DNA of 64,000 bases from Frigidibacter oleivorans (lineage in GTDB: Bacteria; Pseudomonadota; Alphaproteobacteria; Rhodobacterales; Rhodobacteraceae): contig NZ_RJRZ01000011.1 of the NCBI RefSeq assembly GCF_003993775.1, positions 62,001 through 126,000 of the forward strand, given 5' to 3'. Below are positions 46,583 to 59,131 of the stretch, in pieces (position 1 is the stretch's first letter; each line of letters starts with the position of its first letter). The position numbers and the translations under genes were made by a program. The notes under the pieces were generated by a model. It did not search any database. It was not told the DNA's origin and was given only the letters and a program-made list of their open reading frames with translations.

Positions 46583-46778
46583 GGTGGTCGTCCCGATCCC
46601 CGTTGTCGTCTTCTTCCCTAATCCCGGCCCCTGCGGCGGGCCAATCAAGGTTTTGCGAGATGCGGGGGATCGTGGCCGGGGTGCGTCCTTTCGGCACCGC
46701 CCCCGAACCTCCCCGATGATCCCCGGGATGATCCTTTGCCGGCATCCGCCGCCGGACAGCACGATTTTTTGTGCACCA

Positions 46779-46787
46779 TGGTATACA
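46779..46787 (+). promoter_or_regulatory. Possible extended -10 promoter element of acnA
   Basis: TGGTATACA (46779-46787) matches the TGn-TATAAT extended -10 form in an AT-rich patch about 90 bases before acnA. No good -35 was found. ACCATGGT just before it is a palindrome and could be part of an operator. Confidence 0.35.
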
Positions 46788-46879
46788 TTCGGGGTCCTCC
46801 CCCCTTGATCGCGTGGCCCCGATGCGGCATGACGGGCGCAGCCTCACCCCGTTCCTCGTCACGCGAAGGGAGCCACCCC

Positions 46880-49633
<2,754 letters not shown>

Positions 49634-49655
49634 TCCGGGACGGAGGGATGACAGG

Positions 49656-49681
49656 GGGCCGGCGGCGACGCCGGCCCTTTT
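49656..49681 (+). terminator. Terminator of acnA
   Basis: Perfect 8-bp stem GGGCCGGC/GCCGGCCC (49656-49677), 6-base loop, four T. Confidence 0.85.
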
Positions 49682-49774
49682 GTCTTGCCCGCCCCGTCCC
49701 CGCGGTGACGCTGGCACGGAATCGCGCTAGGCTGGCCGCGACTGGAACCCGGGACAGCCAGGGACGGGACGCGC

Positions 49775-50464
49775 ATGCACAGGGACGGCAATGACGGGCT
49801 GATCGGCCAGGGCGATGCGATCACCGGCAACCATGCCGCGCCGCGCAACGCCCATCAGCAGATGGCCTATGAGTGGCAGAGGCAGGACATGCGCCGGCGC
49901 GCGCAGGGCGGCGGCGGCAATCGCGGCGCGGGCGGGCTGGTCGCCATCCTGGTGCTGGGGGGCGGCTTCCTCGCGGTGACGCAGGTCGCGGGCTTCGTCG
50001 GGCGGAATTCCGGCGCGCTGATGCTGGGCGGGGTCGTGCTGGCGCTGGTGGTCTGGCCCGTCATGGGCGCGCTGATCGACCGGCAGCCCGGCGGCCCCGG
50101 CTTCGGGGCGCGGCTGCTGCGCCGCGCGGGCCGCAGCCTGCTGTTCGCCGCGGTCCTCGCGCTGACGCTTTTCGCGGCGGCGCTCGCCAGCCAGATGCTG
50201 GGCCATGTCGCCGGGTCCGGCCGCTGGCGGATGGCCGATGCCGATGCCCGGGTCTGGATGCTGACACTCGCCGTTGTCGTGGCGGTTACGGCGGTCCTGT
50301 CCCGGCTGGGCGGGCGGCTGCTGGCCGGCCGCAGGGGCGGCATGCTGGCACCCGTCGTCGCGCTTGTCGCCGTGGCGCTGATCGGCGCCGGCCTGTCGGA
50401 CCGGCCCGACGGCGCGGGACAGATGATCGTCGACGTGCTGCCTTTCCTGCCGCCGCCGGGCTGA
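49775..50464 (+). CDS. Integral membrane protein, function unknown
   Basis: 229 residues: polar N-terminus (1-52), then five hydrophobic segments (about 54-72, 80-100, 120-142, 160-182, 192-210). No family recognised. An antisense frame over the first half is open but lacks any coding feature. Confidence 0.65.
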   Translation: MHRDGNDGLIGQGDAITGNHAAPRNAHQQMAYEWQRQDMRRRAQGGGGNRGAGGLVAILVLGGGFLAVTQVAGFVGRNSGALMLGGVVLALVVWPVMGALIDRQPGGPGFGARLLRRAGRSLLFAAVLALTLFAAALASQMLGHVAGSGRWRMADADARVWMLTLAVVVAVTAVLSRLGGRLLAGRRGGMLAPVVALVAVALIGAGLSDRPDGAGQMIVDVLPFLPPPG

Positions 50465-50488
50465 TCCGCAACCCCTGATCCGGCGCCG

Positions 50489-51025
50489 CTACTGCCCGCC
50501 CGCCGCGGCCAGCGCCGGGCGGATCTGCTCCTCGATCGCGCGCTGCGTCAGCGGGCCGGCGAAGCGCAGCACCACCTTGCCCGCGCCGTCGATCACATAG
50601 GTCTCGGGCACGCCATAAAGGCCCCAGTCCAGCGCCATCCGCCCGGAACCGTCCGCGCCGATGGCGGTGTAGGGGTTCCCCAGCTCCTCCAGGAAGGCCA
50701 CCGCCTTTTCCGGGTCGTCCTTGTAGTTGACCCCGTAGATCGCCAGCCCCTCCTCTGCCAGCGCCTCCAGGTTCGGATGCTCCACCCGGCAGGGGGCGCA
50801 CCAGCTCGCCCAGTAGTTCACCAGCTTCACCTGCCCGTCCCGCAGGCGCGCGTCGTCGAAGGCCGGACCCTGCCCCGGCAGCGGGGTCAGCACCACCGGC
50901 GGCGCCGGCTGCCCGGCGATGGCCGACGGCAGCGCGGTCGGATCGTCGCGGTTCATCCCCCACAGGAACAGCCCGGCCATCACCGCGAAGATCGCCGGCG
51001 GCAGCAGCAGCAGGATCCTACTCAT
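50489..51025 (-). CDS. ccmG: Cytochrome c biogenesis thiol:disulphide oxidoreductase CcmG/DsbE
   Basis: 178-residue membrane-anchored thioredoxin that reduces apocytochrome c cysteines. N-terminal anchor (RILLLLPPAIFAVMAGLFLW), active site WASWCAPC, cis-Pro in YGVPETYVID. The start MSRILLLL overlaps the end of ccmD by 8 bases. Last gene of the ccm block. Confidence 0.94.
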   Translation of the reverse strand: MSRILLLLPPAIFAVMAGLFLWGMNRDDPTALPSAIAGQPAPPVVLTPLPGQGPAFDDARLRDGQVKLVNYWASWCAPCRVEHPNLEALAEEGLAIYGVNYKDDPEKAVAFLEELGNPYTAIGADGSGRMALDWGLYGVPETYVIDGAGKVVLRFAGPLTQRAIEEQIRPALAAAGGQ

Positions 51026-51176
51026 GGACGCGCCCCATCCGCCGTTCCTGATCGGCCAGCAGCCGCCGCACCCGCGCGTCGCGGCGCAGCGACAGCGCAA
51101 CGATCCCCGCCAGCAGCAGCAACGTCACGCCATAGGCCGACAGCACCTCGACCGCGTATTTTCCCAGTTCGGGCAT
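51018..51176 (-). CDS. ccmD: Heme exporter protein CcmD
   Basis: 52-residue single-pass membrane protein (VEVLSAYGVTLLLLAGIVALS, then a basic tail) needed to release holo-CcmE. Identified by size, one helix and position between ccmC and ccmG, with a TGATG overlap to ccmC. Confidence 0.88.
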   Translation of the reverse strand: MPELGKYAVEVLSAYGVTLLLLAGIVALSLRRDARVRRLLADQERRMGRVHE

Positions 51177-51904
51177 CAGGCCATCCTTTCCCGCGCTTCC
51201 AGCGCCTTCAGCCGCCGCAGCCGGATCTCGGTCCGCGTGCGCAGCAGGACCAGCGTCAGGAACAGCAGCACGAAGCCCGCGAGGCAGACCAGCAGCGGAT
51301 ACCAGAAGACATCGGCCATGTTCTGCTCGCGGTCCAGCGACAGCGAGGCGCCCTGATGCAGCCCCTGGTTCCAGAAGTTCACCGCATAGCGGCTGAGCAG
51401 CGCGAAAACCGACCCGACGAGGCAGAGGACCGAGGTCAGGTCCGCCGCGGTGTCCGGGTTCTCCACCGCCTCCCACAGGGCGATATAGCCGAGGTAGAAC
51501 AGGAACAGGATCAGGAACGAGGTCAGCCGGGGATCCCAGGCCCACCAGGTCCCCCACATCGGCTGGCCCCAGATCGCCCCGGTCACCAGCGCGATCAGCG
51601 TCATCACCAGCCCGACCGGCGCCGCCGCCTTGGCCGCCAGCGCCGAGACGTGATGCCGCCGGATCAGCCAGACCAGCGAGGCCACCAGCATCATCCCCCA
51701 GGCATTGATCGCCATCATCGCCGAGGGCACGTGGATATACAGCAGCTTGACCGTCGCGCCCTGCCGATAGTCGTCGGGGGTGAGGAAGAACCCCCACAGC
51801 AGCCCCGCCGCAAGCATCAGCCCCGCCGGCACCGCCACGAAGGGCAGCAGCCGGTCGGTCGTCTGCATGAATTTCTTCGGGTTGGCGTAGTCCCAGATCG
51901 ACAT
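51176..51904 (-). CDS. ccmC: Heme exporter protein CcmC
   Basis: 242-residue membrane protein with six segments and the heme-handling tryptophan-rich motif WGTWWAWDPRLT; His in IHVPSAM and in the last loop. It attaches heme to CcmE. Confidence 0.95.
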   Translation of the reverse strand: MSIWDYANPKKFMQTTDRLLPFVAVPAGLMLAAGLLWGFFLTPDDYRQGATVKLLYIHVPSAMMAINAWGMMLVASLVWLIRRHHVSALAAKAAAPVGLVMTLIALVTGAIWGQPMWGTWWAWDPRLTSFLILFLFYLGYIALWEAVENPDTAADLTSVLCLVGSVFALLSRYAVNFWNQGLHQGASLSLDREQNMADVFWYPLLVCLAGFVLLFLTLVLLRTRTEIRLRRLKALEARERMA

Positions 51905-51958
51905 GGGTTTCTGCTAGGTCCTCTCGGCGGCGCGCTCAACTGAATAGCATGTGAGGGG

Positions 51959-52615
51959 TCAGCGCAAGTTGACGCGGATTGCCGCAGCGGCGGCGAAGGG
52001 CAGCCCCGCCAGCGCCCCCGCGGTGATCGCAGCCAGCAACATCAGCGGCGTGGCGAAGTCCAGCCCCCCCGCGCCGCGGCGCACCGCCTCGGCCCCGAAG
52101 ATCAGCGTCGGCACATAGAGCGGCAGCACCAGCAGCGACAGCAGCAGCCCGCCCCGCTTCAGCCCCACGGTCAGCGCCGCGCCGAAGGCGCCGATCACCG
52201 ACAGGGCCGGCGTGCCCACCGCGAGCGAGGCGACCAGCGCCCCGTAGCCCGGCCCCGGCAGGTTCAGGAGCAGCCCGAAGACCGGCGCCGCCAGCACCAG
52301 CGGCAGGCCGGTCGTCAGCCAGTGCGCCAGCGACTTCACCGCCACCACCGCCTCCAGCGGGATCGGCGCCGTCGCCAGCAGGTCCAGCGACCCGTCCTCG
52401 AAATCCAGCGCAAAGATCCGGTCCAGAGACAAAAGGCAGGCCAGCAGCGCCCCAACCCACAGGATGCCGGGCGCGATCCGCGCCAGCGTGCCGCCCTCGG
52501 GCCCGACGCCGAAGGGCACCAGCGCGGTGACGATCAGGAAGAAGGCCAGCCCCAGCCCGAAGCCGCCCCCGGCGCGCACCGCCAGCCGCAGGTCGCGGGC
52601 CAGCAGCGCGATCAC
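51959..52615 (-). CDS. ccmB: Heme exporter protein CcmB
   Basis: 218-residue membrane subunit of the CcmAB transporter with six hydrophobic segments and the family [13 protein letters not shown] segment near residue 70. ATGA overlap with ccmA. A 54-base gap separates it from ccmC. Confidence 0.94.
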   Translation of the reverse strand: MIALLARDLRLAVRAGGGFGLGLAFFLIVTALVPFGVGPEGGTLARIAPGILWVGALLACLLSLDRIFALDFEDGSLDLLATAPIPLEAVVAVKSLAHWLTTGLPLVLAAPVFGLLLNLPGPGYGALVASLAVGTPALSVIGAFGAALTVGLKRGGLLLSLLVLPLYVPTLIFGAEAVRRGAGGLDFATPLMLLAAITAGALAGLPFAAAAAIRVNLR

Positions 52616-53289
52616 GCGAAGGCCTCGTCGAAGCCATTGTCGAAGCGGCCGGCAAGGCCGCCCTCGGCCGGCGGGCGGGCGCGGAAGGGCGCGAGGTCCA
52701 GCACCGCCGCCCCGGGCAGGCCAAGGTCGATATGCGTGGCCATCACCGCCGCCCCGCCGCGCGCCAGATGCGCCCGCACCGCATCGGCGAACAGCGCGAC
52801 CGAGCCTGCGTCCAGCGACACGGTCGGTTCGTCCATCACCCAGACCGGCCGGCCGCTGACCAGCATCCGCGCCAGCGCCAGCCGCCGCTTCTGCCCCGCC
52901 GACAGGGACCCGGCCGGGCGCCCCTGCAGCGCCGTCAGGTTCATCGCCGCCAAGGCGGGGCCGATCCCGGCCGAGCCATGGATCGCCGCCCAGAAGGACA
53001 GGTTTTCGGCCACGGTCAGCGTCGCCTTCAGCCCGTCGGCATGGCCGGCATAGGCCACGGCCTCGGCCGCACCCTCGATCCGTCCCGCCAGGGGCGGCTG
53101 CAGCCCGGACAGCGTGCGCAGCAGCGTGGTCTTGCCGATTCCGTTCGGCCCGCGGATGACCAGCGCCTGGCCGGGCGACAGGGCGAAGCTCACCCCCTCC
53201 AGCACGGCGATCCCGGCCCGCGCCACGGCAAGGCCGGTCACGGCGAGGCTGGCATCGGGGGCGGAAAATCGGTCCATGCGCAGCGGCAT
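52612..53289 (-). CDS. ccmA: Cytochrome c biogenesis ATP-binding protein CcmA
   Basis: 225-residue ABC ATPase. Walker [13 protein letters not shown], signature [15 protein letters not shown], Walker [13 protein letters not shown]. Start ATG at 53289 has GGAGGGGG ten bases upstream; ATG at 53277 is possible. Confidence 0.94.
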   Translation of the reverse strand: MPLRMDRFSAPDASLAVTGLAVARAGIAVLEGVSFALSPGQALVIRGPNGIGKTTLLRTLSGLQPPLAGRIEGAAEAVAYAGHADGLKATLTVAENLSFWAAIHGSAGIGPALAAMNLTALQGRPAGSLSAGQKRRLALARMLVSGRPVWVMDEPTVSLDAGSVALFADAVRAHLARGGAAVMATHIDLGLPGAAVLDLAPFRARPPAEGGLAGRFDNGFDEAFA

Positions 53290-53379
53290 AGCGGAAAGAC
53301 CCCCTCCCGGGAAGTGCGACACGCGCGCCCCGGCCTCAACTCCGAGGAAAGCGCCGAAGCGGCACGGCAAGGCAGGCGC

Positions 53380-53745
53380 TCAGCCCGCCGCGCCCACCGG
53401 GATAAGCGCGCAGGCGACGCGCCGCCCTTCCGACACCAGTACGTTGTAGCTGCGCGCGGCCGTGGGCGAGGCCATCACCTCCAGCCCGATTCCTGCCGCC
53501 TCGACCGCGGCGCGCAGGGCGGCGGGGGGATGCGCGATCTCGTCGCCCATGCCCAGCAGGATCACGTCGATCTGCCCCGCCAGCGCCACCAGCGGCGCGG
53601 GATCGTCTAGGCCGGCCCAGTCCTCCACCGCCTCGGCCCGCACCAGCACCGGCCCGTGCACCACCTGCCCGCCCGCGCGCCAGAAGCCCGGCCCGTAGCC
53701 CTCGATCGCGGCGGCGCCGCCGAAATCGGTTTCGGACAGCCGCAT
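53380..53745 (-). CDS. Mth938-like domain protein (DUF498)
   Basis: 121-residue small globular protein of the Mth938/NDUFAF3 family (IEGYGPGFWRAGGQVVHGPV; IDVILLGMGDEI; TAARSYNVLVSEGRRVACAL). The human relative NDUFAF3 helps assemble complex I near membrane insertion machinery; location directly after secF through TGATG is conserved in many alphaproteobacteria. Confidence 0.88.
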   Translation of the reverse strand: MRLSETDFGGAAAIEGYGPGFWRAGGQVVHGPVLVRAEAVEDWAGLDDPAPLVALAGQIDVILLGMGDEIAHPPAALRAAVEAAGIGLEVMASPTAARSYNVLVSEGRRVACALIPVGAAG

Positions 53746-54722
53746 CAGGACCCTTTCGCGGCGAACTGGGTGCCGGCGGGCGTGTCGCCCGGCTTCGACC
53801 AGTCGCGCTTCACCCCCAGCCACAGCACCACGTTCTTCGCCACATAGACCGAGGAATAGGTGCCCACGACCACGCCCCAGGTCATCGCGAAGACGAAGCC
53901 CCGGATCACGTCGCCGCCGAAGACCAGAAGCGCGATCAGCGCGATCAGCGTGGTGCCCGAGGTCATCACCGTGCGGCTCAGCGTCTCGTTCACCGAGAGG
54001 TTCATCAGGTCGCGCAGCGGCGTGGTCTTGTACTTGATCAGGTTCTCGCGCAGCCGGTCGAAGACCACGACCGTGTCGTTGATCGAATAGCCGACGATGG
54101 TCAGCAGCGCGGCGATGATCGACAGGTCGAACTTGATCTGGAACAGCGCGAAGATGCCCAGCGTCAGCACCACGTCATGGACCAGCGACACCGCCGCCCC
54201 CACCGCGAACTGCCATTCGAAGCGCAGCCAGATGTAGAAGGCGATGGCGGCGGTCGCGACCAGCACCGCGATGACCGCCTGCCAGATCAGCTCGCCCGAC
54301 ACTTTCGGCCCCACGGATTCGACCGAGGGGAAGGTGATCGACGGGTCGATCTGCTGCAGCGCCGCCTCGACCGCGGTGATGGTTTCGGGGCTGACCGCCT
54401 CCTGCCCGGGCAGGGCCTGCAGCCGGATCATCGCCACATGCCGGTCGGCGCCGAAGGACGGATCGAACACCTCGGTGATGACGATGTCGCCCTCGGCCAC
54501 GGTGGAGACCGCCTGCCGGTAGGCGCCCACGTCGACGGGCTGGCTGCTTTCGGTGCGGATCGTGGTGCCGCCCTGGAAGTCGATGCCCCAGTTCATGCCC
54601 ATCACCAGCACCAGCACCAGCGACAGGACCGACAGCACCGCCGACAGGCCGAAGGTGATCTTCTGCGCCCTGAAGAAGTCGATGCTGGTGTCTTCGGGAA
54701 CGAGTTTCAGACGGAAGGCCAT
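53745..54722 (-). CDS. secF: Protein translocase subunit SecF
   Basis: 325-residue RND-type membrane protein assisting Sec export. First membrane helix after residue 22, GIDFQGGTTIR motif, periplasmic domain (about 55-150), then five helices with GYSINDTVVVFDRLREN. Confidence 0.96.
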   Translation of the reverse strand: MAFRLKLVPEDTSIDFFRAQKITFGLSAVLSVLSLVLVLVMGMNWGIDFQGGTTIRTESSQPVDVGAYRQAVSTVAEGDIVITEVFDPSFGADRHVAMIRLQALPGQEAVSPETITAVEAALQQIDPSITFPSVESVGPKVSGELIWQAVIAVLVATAAIAFYIWLRFEWQFAVGAAVSLVHDVVLTLGIFALFQIKFDLSIIAALLTIVGYSINDTVVVFDRLRENLIKYKTTPLRDLMNLSVNETLSRTVMTSGTTLIALIALLVFGGDVIRGFVFAMTWGVVVGTYSSVYVAKNVVLWLGVKRDWSKPGDTPAGTQFAAKGS

Positions 54723-54732
54723 GGCATCCCCC

Positions 54733-56397
54733 TCAGACGGTCAGTTGCTTGGGCCGGGCTCGGCCGAGCCAGATCACGATCAGCATGCGCGTGACCCAGA
54801 TCGCCGAGAAGACCGAGGTGGCAAGCCCGATCACCAGCGTCACGGCGAAGCCGCGCACCGGACCGGAGCCGAGGAAGAACAGGATCAGCCCGGTGATGAA
54901 GGTGGTCAGGTTGCCGTCGATGATCGCCGACAGCGCCCGGTCGAAGCCGAGGTCAATGGCCCTGGCCGGGCCGCGCCCGCGCTTCAGCTCCTCGCGGATG
55001 CGCTCGAAGATCAGCACGTTGGCATCCACCGCCATCCCCATCGTCAGCACCAGACCGGCGATGCCCGGCAGGGTCAGCGTCGCGCCGATCACCGACATCA
55101 CGCCGAGGATCAGCAGCATGTTCACGATCAGCGCGAAGGTCGCGAACAGCCCGAACAGGCCATAGCTCGCGATCATCAGCACGATCACCGCGACGAAGCC
55201 CACGATGGCCGCGACCCGGCCGGCCTCGATGCTGTCGGCGCCCAGTTCCGGGCCGATGGTCCGTTCCTCGAGGAAGATCATCTCGGCCGGCAGCGCGCCC
55301 GCGCGCAACAGGACGGCGAGGTTGGTGGATTCCTCGACGGTGAAGTTGCCGGTGATGATGCCCGACCCGCCGGGAATATGGCTCTGGATCTGCGGGGCGG
55401 AAATCACCTCGTCATCCAGCACGATGGCAAAGAGCTGGCCGATATTGGCGGCGGTGTAGTCGCCGAAGGCCCGCGCCCCCGTGGGGTTGAAGCGGAAGCT
55501 GACGGCGGGCCGCCCGTTCTGGTCGAAATCGGGCCGGGCATCGGTCAGCTGTTCGCCCGACACGACGGGCGACTGTTCGAGGACGTAGAACACCCCCGGC
55601 TCCTCGGCCGAGGGTAGCAGCATGTTGCCCGCCCCGGGCAGGGTGCTGCCGTCGCTGGTGCGGCTGACGACCGGGTGGAAGGTCAGCCGCGCCGTGGTAC
55701 CGATCAGCGCCTTCAGCTCGGCGGCCGAACCGATGCCGGGCACCTGGATCAGGATGCGGTCGTCGCCCTGCCGCTGGATCGTCGGTTCGCGGGTGCCGAC
55801 CTCGTCGACCCGGCGGCGCACGATCTCGACGCTTTGCTGCATGGTGCGGTCGTCGGTGGCGGCGCGTTCCGCCTCGCCCAGACCCACGACCAGCGTGTCG
55901 CCCTCGCCGCGCACCTCCAGATCGGTCTGCCCGACCCCGGTCAGCGACACCACCGGCGTCGCCAGCGTGCGCGCCAGTTCGACCGCCCGGGCCATGCCTT
56001 CGGGCTGCGAGATCTGCACCCGCAGTTCGGCCGGGTCCGAGGCGACGCGGCGGATGGTGCCGACTGTCGCCCGCTCCTGCCGCAGCAGGTCGCGCAGTTC
56101 CGGCCACAGCGCGTCCATCCGGTCGGCATAGACATCGGCCACCCGCACCTCGGCCAGAAGATGCGCGCCCCCCCTCAGGTCCAGACCCAGATTGACCAGC
56201 CCGGCAGGCAGCCATTCCGGCCAGCCCGCGCGGTCGGCGGCCAGTTCCGGCGTCTCGACGCCGGTCTGCGCGATGCTCGCCACCGCGTCATTGTGACGCT
56301 CCACCCGCCCGTAGAAGGCATTGGGCAGCGCGGTCAGCAGGCCGGCCAGCACGATCGTCCAGACGACGATCCGCTTCCAGAGGGGGAAGTCCAGCAT
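54733..56397 (-). CDS. secD: Protein translocase subunit SecD
   Basis: 554-residue partner of SecF. N-terminal helix, NLGLDLRGGAHLL, two periplasmic domains (about 75-375), then the membrane domain with GMAVDANVLIFERIREEL, which holds the Asp of the proton path. Ten bases before secF and ten after yajC. Confidence 0.96.
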   Translation of the reverse strand: MLDFPLWKRIVVWTIVLAGLLTALPNAFYGRVERHNDAVASIAQTGVETPELAADRAGWPEWLPAGLVNLGLDLRGGAHLLAEVRVADVYADRMDALWPELRDLLRQERATVGTIRRVASDPAELRVQISQPEGMARAVELARTLATPVVSLTGVGQTDLEVRGEGDTLVVGLGEAERAATDDRTMQQSVEIVRRRVDEVGTREPTIQRQGDDRILIQVPGIGSAAELKALIGTTARLTFHPVVSRTSDGSTLPGAGNMLLPSAEEPGVFYVLEQSPVVSGEQLTDARPDFDQNGRPAVSFRFNPTGARAFGDYTAANIGQLFAIVLDDEVISAPQIQSHIPGGSGIITGNFTVEESTNLAVLLRAGALPAEMIFLEERTIGPELGADSIEAGRVAAIVGFVAVIVLMIASYGLFGLFATFALIVNMLLILGVMSVIGATLTLPGIAGLVLTMGMAVDANVLIFERIREELKRGRGPARAIDLGFDRALSAIIDGNLTTFITGLILFFLGSGPVRGFAVTLVIGLATSVFSAIWVTRMLIVIWLGRARPKQLTV

Positions 56398-56407
56398 GCG
56401 CGGCGGC

Positions 56408-56755
56408 TCAGTTCGTGTTCGCGGCAGCCGCGGCCGGTTCGGTCTTCGACACGACCGAGGCGATGGTGGCGCGCACGACGCGGACCTTCACGCCCTCGGC
56501 GATCTCGACCTCCAGCTCGCCATCCTCGCGGACCTTCGCCACCTTGCCGATGATGCCGCCCTGGGTCACGACCGTGTCGCCCCGGCGCAGCTGCTCGACC
56601 ATGGCGCGATGGTCCTTCACCTTCTTCTGCTGCGGGCGGATCAACAGGAAATACATGATCCCGAAGATCAGGATCAGCGGCACGAACTGGGCGAAGGCAC
56701 CAGCGGCGCCGCCCGCGCCACCGGCGGCCTGAGCGAAGGCGGGAGTTGCGAACAT
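56408..56755 (-). CDS. yajC: Preprotein translocase accessory subunit YajC
   Basis: 115 residues: Ala-rich N-terminus, one membrane helix (LILIFGIMYFLLIRPQQKK) and a small cytoplasmic domain (GDTVVTQGGIIGKVAKV). First gene of the yajC-secD-secF-Mth938-ccm block. Confidence 0.94.
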   Translation of the reverse strand: MFATPAFAQAAGGAGGAAGAFAQFVPLILIFGIMYFLLIRPQQKKVKDHRAMVEQLRRGDTVVTQGGIIGKVAKVREDGELEVEIAEGVKVRVVRATIASVVSKTEPAAAAANTN

Positions 56756-56978
56756 GCGGTCTTCCTCTCGTGGCCGGCTGCCGCGCGGCGGCGCGACCGG
56801 CTGTCATTGACATCTGTCCCCGCCCGGCCGGGCCGAAAGGCCGGGCCGGAAAGTCGGCCGGCACCCTATAGCCGCCCCCGGCCCTTGGCAAGCGGCGCCC
56901 CGGCGGCCGGAAGACGGCCTTGTGCGCGGCGGCGGCGACGGCCAGTCTGCCGCCGCGAGGCGGTGGCACGGGGGACAG

Positions 56979-57605
56979 ATGGGGGGTCGATGCGGCGGCG
57001 CAAGGGCGGCGGGGCTGGCCCTGCTGACGATGCTGGGCGCGGTCGCCGCGGGGGCCGAGCCCGGGCCGCCGGATGCGCCGGCCGACATGCTGCCCGCCAT
57101 CGGCCGGCTTGCCCCCGCCGATCCGCTGCCCGAGGGCGCGGCGATCTGCACCGGCACGCTGGTCGCGCCCGATCTGGTGCTGACCGCCGCCCATTGCATT
57201 CCCGGCTGGCCGGACGCGCCCCGCCCGCAGGCGCTGGTGTTCCGGGCCGGCGGCAGAACCGTCCGGGGCGCGGCGGCGCTGCCCGCGCATCCGCCCCGCG
57301 ACCCGGTGACGGACCTGGCCTTCCTGCGGCTCGACCGCGCGCCCGGTCCCGCCCCGCTGCCCTTGGCTCCGCCGCCCGCCGCCGGCGACCTGCGCCTGCT
57401 GGCCTTCTCCCGCAGCGCGCCGGAGGTCCGCAGCGACCGGACCTGCCCGCTGATCGGGCGCGAGGGCGCGCTCCTGGCGGTCGGCTGCGCCGTCGTCTCG
57501 GGTCAATCCGGCGCGCCGCTGCTGGCCGATGGGGCGCTGGTGGCGGTGGTGGTGGCGGCGATGGGCGGGCAGGCGCTGGCGCGGGTGGCGCCGCCCCTGC
57601 CCTGA
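56979..57605 (+). CDS. Secreted trypsin-like serine protease
   Basis: 208 residues with a signal peptide (AAGLALLTMLGAVAAGAE) and an S1-fold domain: catalytic His in LTAAHCIPG, Asp in VTDLAFLRLD, Ser in VSGQSGAPLL (GxSGxP rather than GDSGGP). Two cysteine pairs likely. Extracytoplasmic; substrate unknown. Start ATG at 56979 preferred over a GTG 57 bases upstream. Confidence 0.82.
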   Translation: MGGRCGGARAAGLALLTMLGAVAAGAEPGPPDAPADMLPAIGRLAPADPLPEGAAICTGTLVAPDLVLTAAHCIPGWPDAPRPQALVFRAGGRTVRGAAALPAHPPRDPVTDLAFLRLDRAPGPAPLPLAPPPAAGDLRLLAFSRSAPEVRSDRTCPLIGREGALLAVGCAVVSGQSGAPLLADGALVAVVVAAMGGQALARVAPPLP

Positions 57606-57690
57606 GCTGGCCCGAGCCGCCCAAATCCCCGTTTGATCCCCGCGCGCCGCTGGGGCATATCCGGGGCCGGACCAACCAGAGGGCCTAGCC

Positions 57691-58983
57691 ATGCACGACA
57701 TCCGCGCCATCCGCGACAATCCCGCCGCCTTCGACGCGGCGCTTTCGCGCCGGGGCCTTGCCGGCATGTCGTCGCAGGTGCTGGCGCTGGACGAGGCGCG
57801 CCGCGCCCGGATCCTCGCCGCCGAAACCGCGCAGGCCGCGCAGAACGCCGCCTCGAAAGAGGTGGGTGCGGCCAAGGCGCGCGGCGACGAGGCGGAGTTC
57901 GAGCGGCTGCGCGCGCTGGTGGCCGAGAAGAAGGCCGAGAACGCCGCCCTGACCGAGGCCGCGAAGGCCGATGACGCGGCGCTGCGCGAGCTGCTGATGA
58001 CGATCCCGAACCTGCCCGCCGCCGATGTGCCCGACGGCGCCGACGAGACGGGCAATGTCGAGATCCGCCGCTGGGGCACGCCGCGCCGCTTCGACTTCGC
58101 CCCCCGCGAACATTACCAGCTGCCCGCCGTGCAGCAGGGCATGGATTTCGAGACGGCCGCGAAACTGTCGGGCAGCCGCTTCGTCGTGCTGTCGGGGGCC
58201 GTGGCCCGCGTCCACCGGGCGCTGGCGCAGTTCATGCTCGACACCCATGTCGGCGACCATGGCCTGACCGAGACCTGGACCCCGGTGCTGGTGAAGCCCG
58301 AGATGATGTTCGGCACCGGCCAGCTGCCGAAGTTCGGCGAGGACAGCTATGAAACCACCAACGGCTGGTGGCTTGTGCCCACCGCCGAGGTGACGCTGAC
58401 CAATATCGTCAATGACGAGACGCTGGCCGAATCCGCCCTGCCGCGACGCTATGTCGCCCATACCCAGTGCTTCCGCTCCGAGGCGGGCAGTGCCGGGCGC
58501 GACACGGCCGGGATGCTGCGCCAGCACCAGTTCGAGAAGGTCGAGATGGTGTCGGTCACCCGCCCCGGGGAGTCGATGGCCGAACACGAGCGGATGACCC
58601 GCTGTGCCGAGGCCATCCTCGAAAAGCTGGGCCTGCCCTACCGCACCGTCGTGCTCTGCACCGGCGACATGGGCTTCGGCGCGATCAAGACCCATGACCT
58701 GGAGGTCTGGCTGCCGGGGCAGGATTGTTACCGCGAGATCTCCTCGGTGTCGAATTGCGGGGATTTCCAGGCCCGGCGGATGAATGCCCGTTGGAAGCCC
58801 GATACGGGCGGCAAGCCGGACTTCGTCCATACGCTCAACGGTTCCGGCCTCGCCGTCGGCCGCTGCCTGATCGCGGTGCTGGAAAACGGCCAGCAGGAGG
58901 ACGGCTCCGTCCTGCTGCCCGAGGCGCTGCACCCCTGGCTGGGCGGCAAGACCCGGATCACCGCCGAGGGCGCGCTGGCCTGA
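57691..58983 (+). CDS. serS: Serine--tRNA ligase
   Basis: 430-residue class II synthetase. N-terminal coiled-coil arm (about 28-105) that grips the long variable arm of tRNA-Ser, motif 2 in [20 protein letters not shown], motif 3 in [17 protein letters not shown]. Typical length. Confidence 0.97.
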   Translation: MHDIRAIRDNPAAFDAALSRRGLAGMSSQVLALDEARRARILAAETAQAAQNAASKEVGAAKARGDEAEFERLRALVAEKKAENAALTEAAKADDAALRELLMTIPNLPAADVPDGADETGNVEIRRWGTPRRFDFAPREHYQLPAVQQGMDFETAAKLSGSRFVVLSGAVARVHRALAQFMLDTHVGDHGLTETWTPVLVKPEMMFGTGQLPKFGEDSYETTNGWWLVPTAEVTLTNIVNDETLAESALPRRYVAHTQCFRSEAGSAGRDTAGMLRQHQFEKVEMVSVTRPGESMAEHERMTRCAEAILEKLGLPYRTVVLCTGDMGFGAIKTHDLEVWLPGQDCYREISSVSNCGDFQARRMNARWKPDTGGKPDFVHTLNGSGLAVGRCLIAVLENGQQEDGSVLLPEALHPWLGGKTRITAEGALA

Positions 58984-59131
58984 GGATCGGCCGCCGCCCC
59001 CCGCACCTGATCGAAACATCCCGCAGGGGGTGCAGGGGGTGCGCTTCCCGCTTCGCCCCCCGCCATCGGCGACCGGCGAAAATATAGCCGCACCCGCCGC
59101 GAACCTTCCGCATCCCGCAGCGTTGGATGCG

